Shown here: positions 47,650-61,900 of the stretch, piece after piece
Numbering within the stretch: position 1 is the stretch's first letter
Layout of the letters: each line of letters begins with the position of its first letter
From: Dirofilaria immitis
Lineage: Eukaryota; Nematoda; Chromadorea; Rhabditida; Onchocercidae
NCBI GenBank assembly: GCA_024305405.1
Contig: JAKNDB010000087.1
Location: forward strand, 62,001 to 126,000
DNA: 64,000 bases
Direction of reading: 5' to 3'
Position numbers and translations under genes: made by a program
The notes under the pieces: model-generated
Told to the model about the DNA's origin: nothing
What the model saw: only the letters and a program-made list of their open reading frames with translations
Databases searched by the model: none

Positions 47650-47676
47650 TATTATTATTATTATTATTACTACGGT
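47572..47676. repeat. ATT trinucleotide microsatellite
   Basis: About 100 bases of ATT with rare act interruptions, non-coding. Confidence 0.95.
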
Positions 47677-48280
47677 TATTTGTAAACAATACCATAATAA
47701 TAGATAAATATATCAAATGGAATAATAAAATAATGGAATAAATAATATATGAATAATTGATAATAATTATTAATTAATTGTCAATAATTTAACAATAAAT
47801 AAAATATGAACAGATAAATTAATAATGATAATATATTGACAGATAAATGAATGATTATAAAATATTATCAGATAAATGAATGATTACAAAATACTATCAG
47901 ATAAATTAGTAATGATAAAATATTAATGATTCAAATTAATGATTATAAAATATTAAGCGATAAATAAACGATAGTAAAATAATAACAGGTAAATTGATAA
48001 AAAATGATAAAATATTAACAGATAAATGAATGACGATAATATTGGCAAATAAATTAGTGATGATAAAAAATATTGACAGGTAAATTAATGATGATAAAAT
48101 ATTAAGCGATAAATAAATGATGGTAAAATATTAACAGATAAATTAATCATGATAAAACATATTTTCCTCTTTCATTCGAATGGGAAAACAAAGAAATCTG
48201 CTGCTGATTTAGAAATTTTTTTTTTTTTAATTTCGAATAAATTATTATTAATATGTGATGTGAAATATTTCAGATAACTC

Positions 48281-48600
<320 letters not shown>

Positions 48601-50969
48601 GCTAAACAGATAACATAATACATAATTTCGTAGTGTGAGAAGGAAAAAAATAAAGAATTTTCAAATATAAGATTGAATGAGCACTAATTTCATTTTTTTT
48701 TATTGCATATAATTTTATGAAAAATAATTAGAAAATTTGATTAATATTATCAGTTGTGGGCTAATAAAAGAATTCTATAAAAATTAATGTTTTTTTTTTG
48801 TTAAATTGAATTTAAATATAAATTGGATGAATATATTGGAAGGAAAAAGATATTTCTAATTTATCAATAAAATCATTTACGAAATATCTCCGCTTTAATG
48901 GATAATATATTTTAATGAAATAATACCCTGCCTTTTTTATCCATGCTCAATATTAATAATTTTATCGGACAGCTTTTGAATTAAAAATTAATTTCCGAAT
49001 ATGATTATTGATAATTTTATCGGACGGTTTTTGAATCAAAAATTAATTTCCAATTCATATTATTATAATTTAAAAAATTTTTCAGCAATATTTCAACTGC
49101 TAGTGATACTTTAATTAGATATAAATTGGAATGATATTTAATGCAAATTTCAAAATATTATTTATCAATTTTATTTAATGTTTTTTCAAAATTTAATCAA
49201 TACTTATTTCCGGTAATTTCAATAAATTGATAAGAACATTTAATTTTGTTATGGCGCATGTATGATTATGATACCAATTATCAGTTTCAAATTTCACTTA
49301 ATACAATTAATTTTTATTATATAAAATTTCGATTAAATACGTCATAATTTTATTTATTTGTATTCCATTGCCGTATTGATTCGTGAGCTTATCATTATCA
49401 TATATACAATGCTTTAATATAGTGCACTGATAAGCTTCAAGATTTTTGCATACTCTTTAATATTATTAGTATTATTAAACAAAATTATCATCTTCAAAAT
49501 GATATAAAAATTTTGCGATAATTAAATTTTAAATTAAATAATCAGTAAAACGATTGATAATGTTTGTTGGTATAATGAAGGAAATTAATTAATGAATTAT
49601 TAAAAAATAAAATATCGTCTTCTTTTTTATCAATGATTTCTTTTTTTTCCTTATCATTTTTTGTGTTTCTAATAATTGCTGAAATTATTTTTATCAAAAA
49701 AATTTTAATTTGAAATTTATTTCTAATTTATTTCGAACAATAATTTATTACTATATTTATTTTATATGATAGTTTATTTAGTGAAATTATTCAGATAATT
49801 TATTTCTTTTTAAGACTTTTGGAAAATGATTAAATTTATAGAATTCAAATTTAAATTTCATTTCATTTCATATCTTTGATTATCATGAAATGAAGGATAA
49901 TTGCATGAAATGTTTAAATTAAAATAATAAAGTTATATTGTTGAGAGATTCTGTAAATGTTCGAGACAGGTAAGAAGGAAATAATTAATTAGAATTACTA
50001 TTTAAATAAACTAATTAAACTTTAATTAGGGAATGAAATTAAAATATTGATGATATTTTATGAAATTAATATTTTAAAAATCTGAAATTTTGCCATATTC
50101 ATGAAGAGTTATCGGTAAATGAAACAGCGACGACATATGTATGATAAAAACGAATGATAAAAAGATAAAGGAACAAAGTTAGAAAGAGATTAGAGAAAAA
50201 AAATAAGAGATTATTTAATAGGTCATGAGGTCATTAAAATAATTTCAATGCAAAATTGATTGACGAATTTTTTATTACTTCATTAAACTAATTCACATTT
50301 TATTCATTTATCTTTTTTTTTTTTTTTAATCAGAAAATTATCTCCTCATTTCTTCGTTCTTATCACGCAAACAATTATCATTTATGGATCAAATTCATAA
50401 GTAATTAAAAAAATGAATAACACTTATGGATTGAATTTTGAAACTAACAGTAGACGCATGAATATTTGATAAAACTGATAGTGATAATAGATGATAGATG
50501 AAATAAAATAAATTTAATTGAAGTGATCGGTGAGGTAATAAAGAAAATAAGATGAAAATGATCCAAATAAATCAATTAATGCATATATATATATATGTAC
50601 TTGAAATAATCACCGATCATTATCGATGAACTACATTGATTCATCGATATATGCTATGATAAGTATGAATAGACAAATTTTATCAAATTTATTCGTTCTA
50701 AACGAAAATGGAAAATAAAAAAATAAATAAATCAATGAAGTGATAAATTAATGAATATATCATATTTGTGATAAAACAAAACTGATATTAATTAATAATA
50801 TAAAAGAAAAAAAAAAGGATTAATTTCAGGAATTTCCAAATGAATCATTTCCAAATGAATCATTTTCATCGTTTTTTTGATTTTAAAATTTAAATCAAAA
50901 AAAAAAAGAGTAAAGCAATTTTCAGGATGATATATGATAGATTAAAAAATGAAAAAAAGAAAAAGGTAG

Positions 50970-50972
50970 CAG

Positions 50973-51003
<31 letters not shown>

Positions 51004-51009
51004 AATAAT
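50970..51009. repeat. CAA/CAG trinucleotide microsatellite
   Basis: A short CAA run with a CAG start and AAT end. No surrounding open frame suggests it encodes polyglutamine. Confidence 0.85.
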
Positions 51010-51093
51010 GGAAATTAAAGTTTTTTCTTTTTCAAAAATAAATTTAAGAAGTAATTAATATAATTTTAAAATTTTAATAATTTCACTTTTAGC

Positions 51094-51402
51094 TCAATAT
51101 TTTTTTCCCCTTCCTCCCTCTTCACTCTCAATATATTTCATTTTTCCTTTCCTTTCTTGTTTCTTTTGAAAAAATAATTTTTATTTGAGAAAAGTTTAAA
51201 TATATTTTTCCTCTTCCTCCCTCTTCCCTCTCAATATATTTCATTTTTCCTTTCCTTTCTTGTTTCTTTTGAAAAAATAATTTTTATTTGAGAAAAGTTT
51301 AAATATATTTTTCCTCTTCCTCCCTCTTCCTCCTCAATATATTTCATTTTTCCTTTCCTTTCTTGTTTCTTTTGAAAAATAATTTTTATTTGAAAAAAGT
51401 TT
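51094..51402. repeat. Three copies of a 103-bp tandem unit
   Basis: The marker caatatatttcattttt starts at 51129, 51232 and 51335, exactly 103 bases apart. Copies are nearly identical and pyrimidine-rich. Exact spacing and low divergence point to a recent duplication. Confidence 0.95.
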
Positions 51403-51849
51403 TACAAAAAAAAAGAAAAAAAAAGCGAATGGAAATATTAGCAATATTTGAAAGATCAAATAAAATCGGTATGATCGATTTTTTTTTTTAAAAAAAGAAT
51501 GATATAGCATATAATTTCGTTTTTTTCTGTTGAATGATATCATCATATTATCAAAATAATTTTAATAATTGTTGAAATTTAAAAATTTTTTTTTTAAAAA
51601 GAATATTTCATATTTGTGTTTTGGTTTGTTTAGATGACATTTTTTTTTATTTTTATTTTTAAATTTGCTTTTATAAAATTTCAGTAAAATTAATTAATTT
51701 TCATTAATTCCTCTATCGGCGTTATTTCAGCGATATATTTATATATATATATGTGAAATTATGAAGAAGAAAAAAAAAAATTTGATTGATATTTTAAAAT
51801 ATCTATTCGACATTCAAATAATACTAATATCAAGAAGAAAAAGAAGAAG

Positions 51850-51850
51850 A

Positions 51851-51884
<34 letters not shown>
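51850..51884. repeat. GA microsatellite
   Basis: A GA run preceded by an AAG/GAA stretch, non-coding. Confidence 0.9.
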
Positions 51885-51887
<3 letters not shown>

Positions 51888-53194
51888 AAAAACGCAATAT
51901 ACAAATTACTAGGATAACTAATTACTGTAACATAAAATTATATTTGAATTGAAATATTGGAATATTTCTATAATTGAATAAGTAAAATTAATAATTTATA
52001 CTATAAAAGATTAAACTGCTTGCAACGAATGCTTGAATATGAATGGAAATTTATTTATCTCTTTGTTTTTTCTTTTTTTTTGTTTTTAATAATACTACTA
52101 GTATTTATGATTATTAGTTGTTAATTTGAAATTGTTTATTTTTTCATTAAACTTTACAATAAATGATAAATAGCAAATTTCTGTATTAATTGATTAATTG
52201 TTTATTATTAATTTCTTTTTTTTTTTCTTAGAGAAATTTTTAATTGTTATGATATTTGTCAATAATTATTTATCAATCATTTATCATTTATCTCTTCCAT
52301 TAAAATAATATTTTTAGTTTATTCAAATTTGAAATTTCCTTTCTTTTTTTTAGAAACTTAAAAATTTTCTAAGCTAATTAATACAATCGAAATGAATTTA
52401 TGATAATATTTATAAAAGGTTTTTAGTTATTTCGGTCGATGATATTCATTATTATTTGCGATATGCTAATTAACATCTGCATTTATAATAATTAAATAAT
52501 ATACATATACACAAATATAAACATACACATACATACATACTTAAACATACATACAATTGTTAACATACAAGCAAACATGCATACATACATTTGAAAATTA
52601 TAAAATTTTATTAAAAATAGAAAAAAAAAGTTACAAAAGCAAATGCAATCAATAATATATAATTATGGGAAAATTTTAAAATTCAAAATTAAAAATTAAC
52701 AAAAAGCATTGCAAAATTTATATCAAAAAAAAAGAAAGAAAAAAAACAAATATAAAAATAATATTATATTTAAGCTATAAATCAAAAATATTTCATAAAA
52801 TGTAAATTCTTTACTTAATTGAGAAATTTCAAAAAAAATGAAATTCAAAAATGGAAAAATTTAAATAGGTCTGAAAAAATATTAACTTAATTTATGATTT
52901 AAAAAGTTATTCGTTATTTTCTTGATCTTTAATGATGATAGATAGAAATGAATGAGTCATAAATATTGATCGATTATTCACTATTTAGTAATTTTATTAT
53001 AACCGAATAAATAAAGAAGAGTTTAATGCTCCAAAAACGCAACATCATATAATCGAGCGAACCGTATGTGCCGAACAATCAAATGATTACAAAAATAACG
53101 TTATCATAGCAATTTTCATAGCAACCCATCAACGTAATCTTGAAATGTTTGTTAGTCATTGTGTGAAGTTGGTCTGAATATAGCTTTACGCTTC

Positions 53195-53197
53195 AGT
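53195..53197 (+). promoter_or_regulatory. Weak candidate trans-splice acceptor before the zinc-finger gene
   Basis: A cttcag sequence lies about 44 bases before the ATG. The pyrimidine tract is short, so spliced-leader addition here is only a possibility. The surrounding 53.1-53.3 kb is clearly less A/T-rich than the desert, as expected near a promoter and first exon. Confidence 0.25.
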
Positions 53198-53240
53198 TGC
53201 TTCAATTTTTCGTCATACGTGCACCAGGCGTGCTCGTTGA

Positions 53241-56200
53241 ATGGACGAAGAATCGAGTAATAGTCGTGACACGGGGGCCGTCACCAAATCGGTCTCCGCT
53301 ATAACGGCAGCGTCGGTCGAGGTATAGAAATTCCGAAAAAGTTGGGTTGATCAGTCGGGATTTTCTATTCAAATTTTGGAAACAAATAATAATAGAATCC
53401 CTACTTTCTATATATATATATATATAGAAATATATATATTGTATATAGATTTTTTAATTTGTCAACCCAAAATATCGCGTTTGAAGAAAATATTTACTTT
53501 TTTTTTTACAAGTTTTGAATTTTATTCTTCCGGATTTTATTCAAAAATTTTGTGTTCGTATTGTAAACTGTTTTTCAGGATGATGATAATAATTCTGAGC
53601 AAGCGGAAACAGTACGAAAATGTTTGCAACTTTGTGAAATTGCTTCTGCAGATGGTAATGAAATGGCATGGGAAGCAAATGATAATGAAGAGAAAACATT
53701 TCATGAACTACAACCAGTTAGCAAAAATGAACACGAATTTTTAATTCCAAGTACTTCTAGAAGAGGTGAAATTTTAATATTTCCTTAAAAACGAAAAAAA
53801 TTCAAATCTTTAATATTACTAAATGGAATAAGTAATATATTTAAATTCGCTTCATATTGTCATCAATCTTTGAGAAGATAAGCAGAATTGATGTAAATTA
53901 GGAAATTGTTCGTTCTGCTCTGTTATGTCAAACATTTCTAAGATAGAAAGTCTTTGTATATATTTTAAGGAATTATACATTGTTTAGAAAAATATATTTT
54001 TATTAACAAAGATTGATTGAAATCGCGTATGTGAGATCATACATAAAGGATAGAGGTGATGTGAGAGTAGAAAGCTTAAGGGATGATAAACTTAAAAATC
54101 ACTTATTGTCCATTTCGGAACAGAATTACGTAATATTTATTTTTTTCTGCAATGAAATTATAAAGTGAAGCATGTTTCTAATTTATTCTGGAAGTTTTTA
54201 AAAGAAATTGAACACAATCCTGTATTTCTCACTGTAAATATTTCGCATATCTATTTCAGAATTCTGAAAAGTTCATTTAATTCCAGAAGAATATTTTTAT
54301 ATCTTATTTATAGTATTGAAACGATCTCGAGATATCACAGAAGAGCGAAAAGATGAGCACAAACGGTGGCGTAAAGCAATTGATGGATATGCGCAATATT
54401 CAGAATGGATTAGTAAAGTTAATGAAAAAGTGGAGGATATGCCAGATTTGGATAGTGCCGGAAGTGTTACCACTACGGAAGTTACGGATGATCCAGAAGC
54501 AGAATATTTCATTGCCGTGGATTCAATGAGAGATGTTATTGACCAGGTGAGTAGAAAGCTGATAGAGTCCTACCAGCAATATTAGTGGAATCAGTAAAAC
54601 GGTAAAACTGCTTGCGAAATTTTAGAAAATAATATGCTTACGAAAGAAGTGATTAACTGTTTAACTTAAAATTATAGGATTTTCCTGGGAATGGCTACAG
54701 TGTTGGCTTTTCTCTGTTTTCACTGGAAGTAATTTCAACCAAATTTAATAACTAGCTTTTTTTTAATGTTGTCTTTACAATGTATGTAGACCTAAGTTTT
54801 TGTGATCATTTGATTGTCGGTTTTTAGATTCAGAAAGCTAGAGAAACTCAGTCAGACGAAACAGCGGAAAGTGATGCAAAATTGGATGAAATATTGAAAT
54901 ATTACGATGATCATGCGAAACGAATTGGTTTGCTTGAAGCTAAAAATACTCAGGTCAGTTATTATCCCACAGTGATTAATTTTCAGAAAAGATTTTTATA
55001 TTCCCAACGGTAACTAATTTTCATTTATTATTGATTTGTCAGGATTACCAAATGTTTATATGCTTTGCATGTGGTCGAGTTTTCGATGATGAGATTACAA
55101 TGCGGAATCATATAAACGAAATTCATCTTTCTAACAAGGTTTGTTTATATCTTTTCTTCGAATTAACACTCTTCAAAAAGAATAGAAGAAACCAGAGAAA
55201 AAGTTATTGAATTAAAAGGACAAGAAATGTTGAAAAAATTGGTCGCATCTTTTTGCTTAAGAAAGATTTTTTTCCAGGATTATATTTTCAAATGTCATTA
55301 TTGCTATAGACGTTTTAAACTGAAACATCATTTGCAACGACATCAACGTACACATGATCTATCATTAGTGCATGTTTGTAATCGGTGTTCTTCGTCATTC
55401 CGGTTAGCTTTTTAAAGTTTTCCTTGCTGTGAATATTAAAAAATTCCTTTTTGTTCGGAAAATGAGGAAGAGACTTGTAGTTTAAGAATTTTTTGAACTG
55501 ATTGAGCTGATACGCAGCGGAGTGGAAGACTTAAGTTTTGACACAACATATTTTTCATCGACTGACCATCGCTTCAGTTAGGTACTAGTATATCTTACTG
55601 TGTGACGTTGCTATGTTTTCGTGCTGGATAAGCAACAAAGTACATTTTTCGCTAGTGAAGTGAAGTATATCTATAGAGTCGTACAATGATGATTTCTTTA
55701 AATAGAAATCTATAAACATTTGGAAGTGCAGAAGTATAAAATTTCAGGAATTTCGAGTCGTTAGTTGCGCATAAAAGTAGAGCACATGGAATTGATGAGA
55801 ATGATGAAAAAATTTTGAATTTAAAATATAACTGTAATAAGTGCAAACAGAAGTTTGGAACTTTTATCGAATTAAGTGTAAGTGCTATGAGTTACGTCTG
55901 ATTTGAAGCCTTCAATAAATTATTTCCAATTCAAAAAAAAAACTGAAATAAATGGAACAAAGATCACTTCAGAAAATATGATAAACAAAGTGATTTCTTT
56001 CATATTTATAAATTCTGGAATCATTAGGAATGTGGATAAATGCAGTTAAGGTTATATGGTAGGGATAGTCAACCAAATTATTTTAGAGACACAAATATTT
56101 TTGTTTGAACGAATCTCGCATCAAACAGCAGAAAAAAGTTCATGGTGGTTCTCCTTCTTCATCTACGAGTTCGATATTTTCTTTGTCTTCAAGACCAAAA

Positions 56201-57188
56201 GTTGGTATGTTTTATTGAATGAATGGTATATTCTTTTAGTGAACATATAGCCTCGATCCGTTTTTATTTTTATCATTTCTATTTATTTTTCATTGTGATA
56301 TATTTTTAGACAAGACATGCAGAATATGTAATAAAAATTTGCATCACGGCAGTCACTAATACGCCATATGGGTCGAATTCATCCAGAAGAAAAGACTGAT
56401 GAAATTAAACAATATGAAGTAGTTCAGTCGGCAAGTTTATTTCTGATGTTTGCCTGATTTTAAGTTGCTCATCGATGAGTACTACTCTATTTCTTTAGTG
56501 TTTACTATTTCTTTCGTGGTGTTGCTTCCATTTTTAAGACTGATGATTATGTTTCATTAATCTTCTTTTTGGGTCCAGTGTTAGTTTTGTCGTTTTTCTT
56601 ATCTTTACTTATTTTTTTTCAGCCAGATCTACCATTTGCTTGTAATATTTGTTCGAAACGTTTTATGACCAGAACACTAATGTTAGTTCATCGTAAGCGA
56701 CATGAAGGAAGGCATTTCATCTGTGAATTATGTGAGAAGACATATCCATTGGCAAGTGAATTACGAAAACATATCAAACGTGTACACGGAAATTCTTCCG
56801 AAGGTTGTGGTAAATTTAGTGCACTTAATTTATTTGTGTATATTTTCGAATTTTTATCTCATAAGCGAGTGTAATAGCTTTGCCTATATATACTTAAATC
56901 GAATGTATTCGCCTATTCATTTATAGGATACTCGGCAATAGTAAACCTTATCCACAATCCCTAGCGATTCATCGTCTCTTCTTTTGCTCCTTTTCATTTC
57001 TTCATTTAATTCTGGGAGATGGATAAGTCCTCCTTCCTTTTTTGGCAATAAAATTCATTTTTGAATTCTCAGGAGCATCAACGGATTCGGCTGCAAAAAA
57101 TTCAAATACTGTCGATGAAAAGAATTCAGATGCGCAACAAAGCAATAAATATGATTACGATGACCTTATCGACTTCAGTACCATGTGA
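53241..57188 (+). CDS. C2H2-type zinc-finger protein with seven fingers, 11 exons
   Basis: A probable nuclear DNA-binding protein of about 506 residues; I do not recognise a named orthologue. Exons: 53241-53321, 53579-53765, 54314-54546, 54828-54953, 55043-55138, 55278-55402, 55748-55877, 56087-56204, 56310-56430, 56623-56809, 57073-57188. The first 215 residues are acidic, Ser/Thr-rich and partly helical. Fingers follow C-x2-C-x12-H-x3-5-H: about residues 216-237, 247-267, 275-296, 312-332, 369-390, 413-433 and 440-461. Finger four ends in Cys (CCHC type). Fingers three and four are each split by an intron, and both rebuild exactly on splicing, which confirms those joins. Fingers six and seven are linked by HEGRHFIC, similar to the usual linker. 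The start is the first ATG of a GC-richer 5' region. One base is missing in finger five (T run 56338-56340). The exon 9 donor is uncertain (GC at 56431, or GT at 56419). Confidence 0.9.
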
Positions 57189-58962
57189 CTGGTTGTTTTC
57201 ATTAATAATAATGTCAGTTTCTTTAAAGACCGATATTTAATATTTGATGTTCAATATTGTATGCTTTGATCATTGAACCTACGTGACATCTAACACACTA
57301 TTAACTCGTGATCAAGAATTGTCTTCTTTGTCCATATTGTGTTTCCTGTGATTACTCATATACCTATATTTTATTTTTTAATAATGAAATTGCCTACTTC
57401 TGTTTTCCTACTATATAACAAACGTATGGGTCAATAATGTACGGTTAGCGTATCCACTGATATAATATCACGACGTATCCACTGATAATATCACGGTAAC
57501 AGGAGATGCGCCAGTACTTCCTCAGAACAATCTCCAGTCAAATTATCTCAGAAAAACTGTACTATAATTTTATTGACAATGATTATCAAGATTAAACTCT
57601 TATGTCGTATCCATTTCCAAAAATTTATAAGCTGTTTGGATTCTCTAACTCTTAAGCTCGGCTAGATTTTTCTTGTAAGGTTTGAAACATCGTTTTCAGC
57701 CAGTGATACATATTAAAAAAGAAATAATGATGACTTCACAAAAAGTCAAATTTTATTATTCACAATAGGCGTCGCTTCGCACAAAGGTATTAAGTTTTGT
57801 CAGTTTTTTACAGTACAGTAAACGACAAAGTGTTTCTAAAAACTTCTCTTGAAGGAGCTACTCTAAAATGATAAAACATAGTAGGAATTAAAATAAATAC
57901 ATTTATCATGAAATAAAAGATGCCCGATTGACAGAAGACTCTACATTTAATATGTATATCAATAAATTAAAAGCTATAAGCTTGATTCTCTCGACTCACT
58001 TGTTATGCTTCGTGAAGTTCACTGCAATAGTTTTAGAATTTAGAAATGGAACATTGAGAAGAGTGAAGTCAGAAAAAATAACTATTTTTCCGACAAGGGT
58101 GTCAGCAATTGGGCATCAAAACATAATCTAAAGAAAGACAGTTAGCAAATCTTTTGAACTAAAGATAAATGAGTATCTAAAATGCATAAGATTTAATGGA
58201 ATCTAAGGAATTATTATCTACGAAAAATTCCACTAGAATTTGTAAAAGATGCAGGCGATATATTTTACTCATTTCGGTCATCCCATAATACTTCATTAAC
58301 AAGACATAATGCTTCCAATCATCCAGTATGGCATGTTTCATTTAACTTGAACTTCTACTATTATTTTAAACAAATAGAAAAAAAGCATCCAATAAACTAC
58401 AAATCTTACAGAAGAAAAAGAGGTACTAATCCGGTTTATTGCAATTAAATTACATTTCAGAAGCTTCTTTTATTTTTTTCTTCTGCAAGTTTAAAATATG
58501 CAATCCTCCATACTCAAATTTAATGATTTAAAACGTTTGCCAAGTTTATTCCTCATAATAATAATAGTTCACATCACCGATTTTGAATACCCGTTGATTT
58601 AAGTAGCGAAAGGACACTAAATATAGATGCTCATAATGATTCTAAAAGATTTAAATAATTCCAAAACTATACTAAATTCCTAATAAAATTCCACGAAAGA
58701 TGGAATTCACGAACCATAAATTACAATTTTATAATGGACAATAGTTAAATAATGAAATTCAACAAGGTAATTTAAAACAAAAATGAAGTCAGCATATCAA
58801 TAAAAACGTTCGACAAATGAAAAATTTACGGGATATACATACCCTACTTCCTGAGAATTTCTTAAATGTGTAGAATAATAACGAACAATGTAAGCACAAG
58901 TAGTAGACAGACTTTCACTACTCGGAAGAGATTGAATGAATGCAAAACTTTCCTCAAGCAGA
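57189..58962. other. Spacer between convergent genes; presumed 3' UTRs
   Basis: No coding region is supported. Composition is less extreme than in the desert. Scattered short frames (for example around 57928-58131 plus) show no splice structure or recognisable domain. The zinc-finger gene ends at the left and the SCC2 homologue at the right, so both 3' UTRs should fall here. I saw no clear single polyadenylation signal for either. Confidence 0.6.
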
Positions 58963-61900
58963 TCAAGCATCAGCTTTACTAAGATCGGTAACTTCAGGAG
59001 CACTATCCGCCATATCCATATGCTCGTCCTCATCTTCTGTTAGAGTATTGGTACTGTCTTTTGATGTTGCTCTTTCCATAAGTCCTGTGGCATCTGTTCC
59101 GTCATGCTCATCACCATTGTCATGATCCAGTGAAAGCAGCATGTTTCGAAACTAAAAAATGAAGAAAATTTTTTTCTTCTAATCTTCTAAAAATTTCCAA
59201 TTTTTGCGATTGTAAACCGACAAAAATAGTCTTATTATAAAAAACATACAGCCACAATTTGATTAGCCATTTCAATATGGCCATTAACAGTGTCACGCTT
59301 CTGGGCTGTTTCTGGACGGAGTTCCTGAAGCACTGAATGTGGATTGAACATCAACATATTACGACGATTACTTACAGCTTTTTCATAAACTTTAGCTGCT
59401 TCTGATGGACTATACTCTTGCACTTTCCTGAAAAAACAAGAAAAAAATTCCGGAAGTAGCATAAAAAGAAAATGAAAACTACTTGCCGTTCTAATTATCT
59501 GTCAAATTTATCAGAACAATAGTTCACCACATGGCGGAATAAATTGATCCAAAAAAGTAACCAAAGAAAAAAACAGATCATGAAAGAATACTATTTGGTC
59601 AACTTAAAAAAAAAAACACGTGTAGTGAAAAAATATCAAGTGCAATATCCATCCGAAGAAGCTATGAACGACTGCACACTGTATATATTACTAACTCATG
59701 CGAAGGAAATGAAAACACAAAGAAATTCAACAATAATAACTACTTACGCATCACTGAACCCATAGAGTTTCATCAAGAAATTTTTCAGGTATAGTAATAT
59801 GAAACATGCTTGACTATTCTTCATGCATTCGTGAAGCATACTTTTATCCTCCGGAAGTCGTCCTGCAAAAGTTCGAAATTACATTTACGAAATTATACGT
59901 GGAATGAAAATTATGATCTTAATTTATGTATATGAATATTGAAGCGATGTTTCCAGCTGATTTTTTTCTACCGTTTTTGAATTTCAACCTGAAATTCTCT
60001 ACATCTAATTAATTACTTTGCTTTTTATTTGCTTTTAGAACGATTCTAAAGGCTATTTTCCAAAAGAGAGTCAAATTGTCTCTTTGTTTTTCATATGATT
60101 CAACCAATGCTGATCTGCAGAGGCTGCTTAATTTTATGAAATCTGTCCTCAGATCAATTAAAAGAAGCACTTCCTAATTTCTCGGATTTTACGGAGAGAT
60201 TGCAGTGGGTAAATATTTATGAAAACTATGAAGAAAATATGAGTAATACAATAATAATAATGTTAATAACGACAACAATAACAAAAATAACAGTAGTGAT
60301 GATATAATGGTAAAAATATTATAATAACAATAGCAGCTACTAAAAGCAATGATAACAAGAATAATGCGATATATGATGACTGAAACTAACTATAAATAAG
60401 TTCAGGTGCATATTCGGCTTCATCATCATTTTCTATATTACTTGGTCGAGGTAGAAGCTGCCCCATGAAAGTGTTGATTATATTTTGTCCGCTAATGGAA
60501 ACAATGGATTCTATTCGACGGATAACATATAAGGGCTCGTCGATCACTTGATACGGAAACATTGCCAGATTATCTGCGACGAACAACCATTCTTCCAACG
60601 TTAATTTCTACAATGTATTAAAAAGTAAAAAATTTTTTTAATCAGAATACTTATTATTATAATAATTTTCTTGTAATTTAAAACTAAAAAGAATAGTAGA
60701 ACAAAAAATTTTTCCATCTAACTTCTCGGGAATCCTCAGAAAATAGTCGAAGTATCGAAGATAAAAGCTTCGCCGCTGTTGTCGATTACCGCGAAGATTT
60801 TGATAAAGTCCACTCAATAATGCCTGTCCGTCATTCGTCATTTTCGGTACTCCATTTACTAATTTGGAATTGTCATGAGAACCTAAAAAAAACACGAATT
60901 TCAGAAAAGAAGACATTTCCTTGGAAAGCAAAATAAGAAATACGTTGATCGCTTGAAAAAATCTAAGATCCCTCAGATAAAACAATACCTGAAGTGGCTA
61001 CAGTTTGGTCACAAGCTCGAATACCACGAAGGACAGATTCCGGATCCTTCTTTATAATCATATGCAAACGAAATGAGCACCGTACACCTGCTACTGCTTT
61101 ACTCTATAACTTTCAGAATTTAGGAATCCAAATGATATTGGTTGTGAATAGCCCATATTAGAAAAAACCATTCTTTGATCAATGAATCATAACAGCTAAT
61201 ATGAGAGTTTTCTTAATGGAAAAGATATGTAAAACATTTAATTTACTTGAAGAAGGAACAATCAATTTTTGCTGAATAAATATCAATGAATAGCAATTTG
61301 GGAAAGAGAAAAAATTAGTGAAAGCACCAACCGGGACCATGCCAGCATATTTTGAATCGATATCCCGTAACATATTCTCTACTTTGTTACGGATAAGAGT
61401 ATTTCGATCGGTGGACATGGCAATCAGCGTTGGAATTGATGAACCCGGCGTGACCAAACCCTGGCATAGGGTTAGAATGGCAACCTATAAAATTCTCATC
61501 GCTAAATATATTTGCAGAATTTAAAAAAAATCTTCGACATTTCATCTCTCTAATATTGATAAACTATCCCAAAATGAAATTAGAGATTTATTTTTAATCC
61601 GCTCTTGAAAACACATAAAATAATGAATTTCATGATTACCTGAACAGCGGCAATACGAACAGCATCAGTTGAATTGTAATATGAGTTCAGCACTGCATTC
61701 CAGTAGAGCTGTATGATTGCCGAAGCTAATCCGGAATTCGCCAACTCCATTTCTTTCAAATCATGCTCCTCCTTTGATATATGCCCTGCAGTTTTTATAT
61801 TTACAACATAGTAAAAACAATAAGCATGCCATCCTCGCATATGCAAACTAATTGATTGATATTTGTAGCGATAAGGATACTTCCTGGATATTGGAACCGT

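Noticed and set aside
53376..53744. 122-codon frame overlapping zinc-finger exon 2
   Set aside because: It runs in a different frame from the spliced exon 2, starts inside intron 1 and has a TA-repeat-derived beginning.
54297..54512. 71-codon frame on the minus strand
   Set aside because: It is the antisense shadow of zinc-finger exon 3, whose plus-strand frame is supported by splice sites and by in-phase neighbours.
57928..58131. 67-codon plus-strand frame between the zinc-finger and SCC2 genes
   Set aside because: No recognisable domain, no splice structure and an ordinary length for chance in this composition; it lies in presumed 3' UTR sequence.
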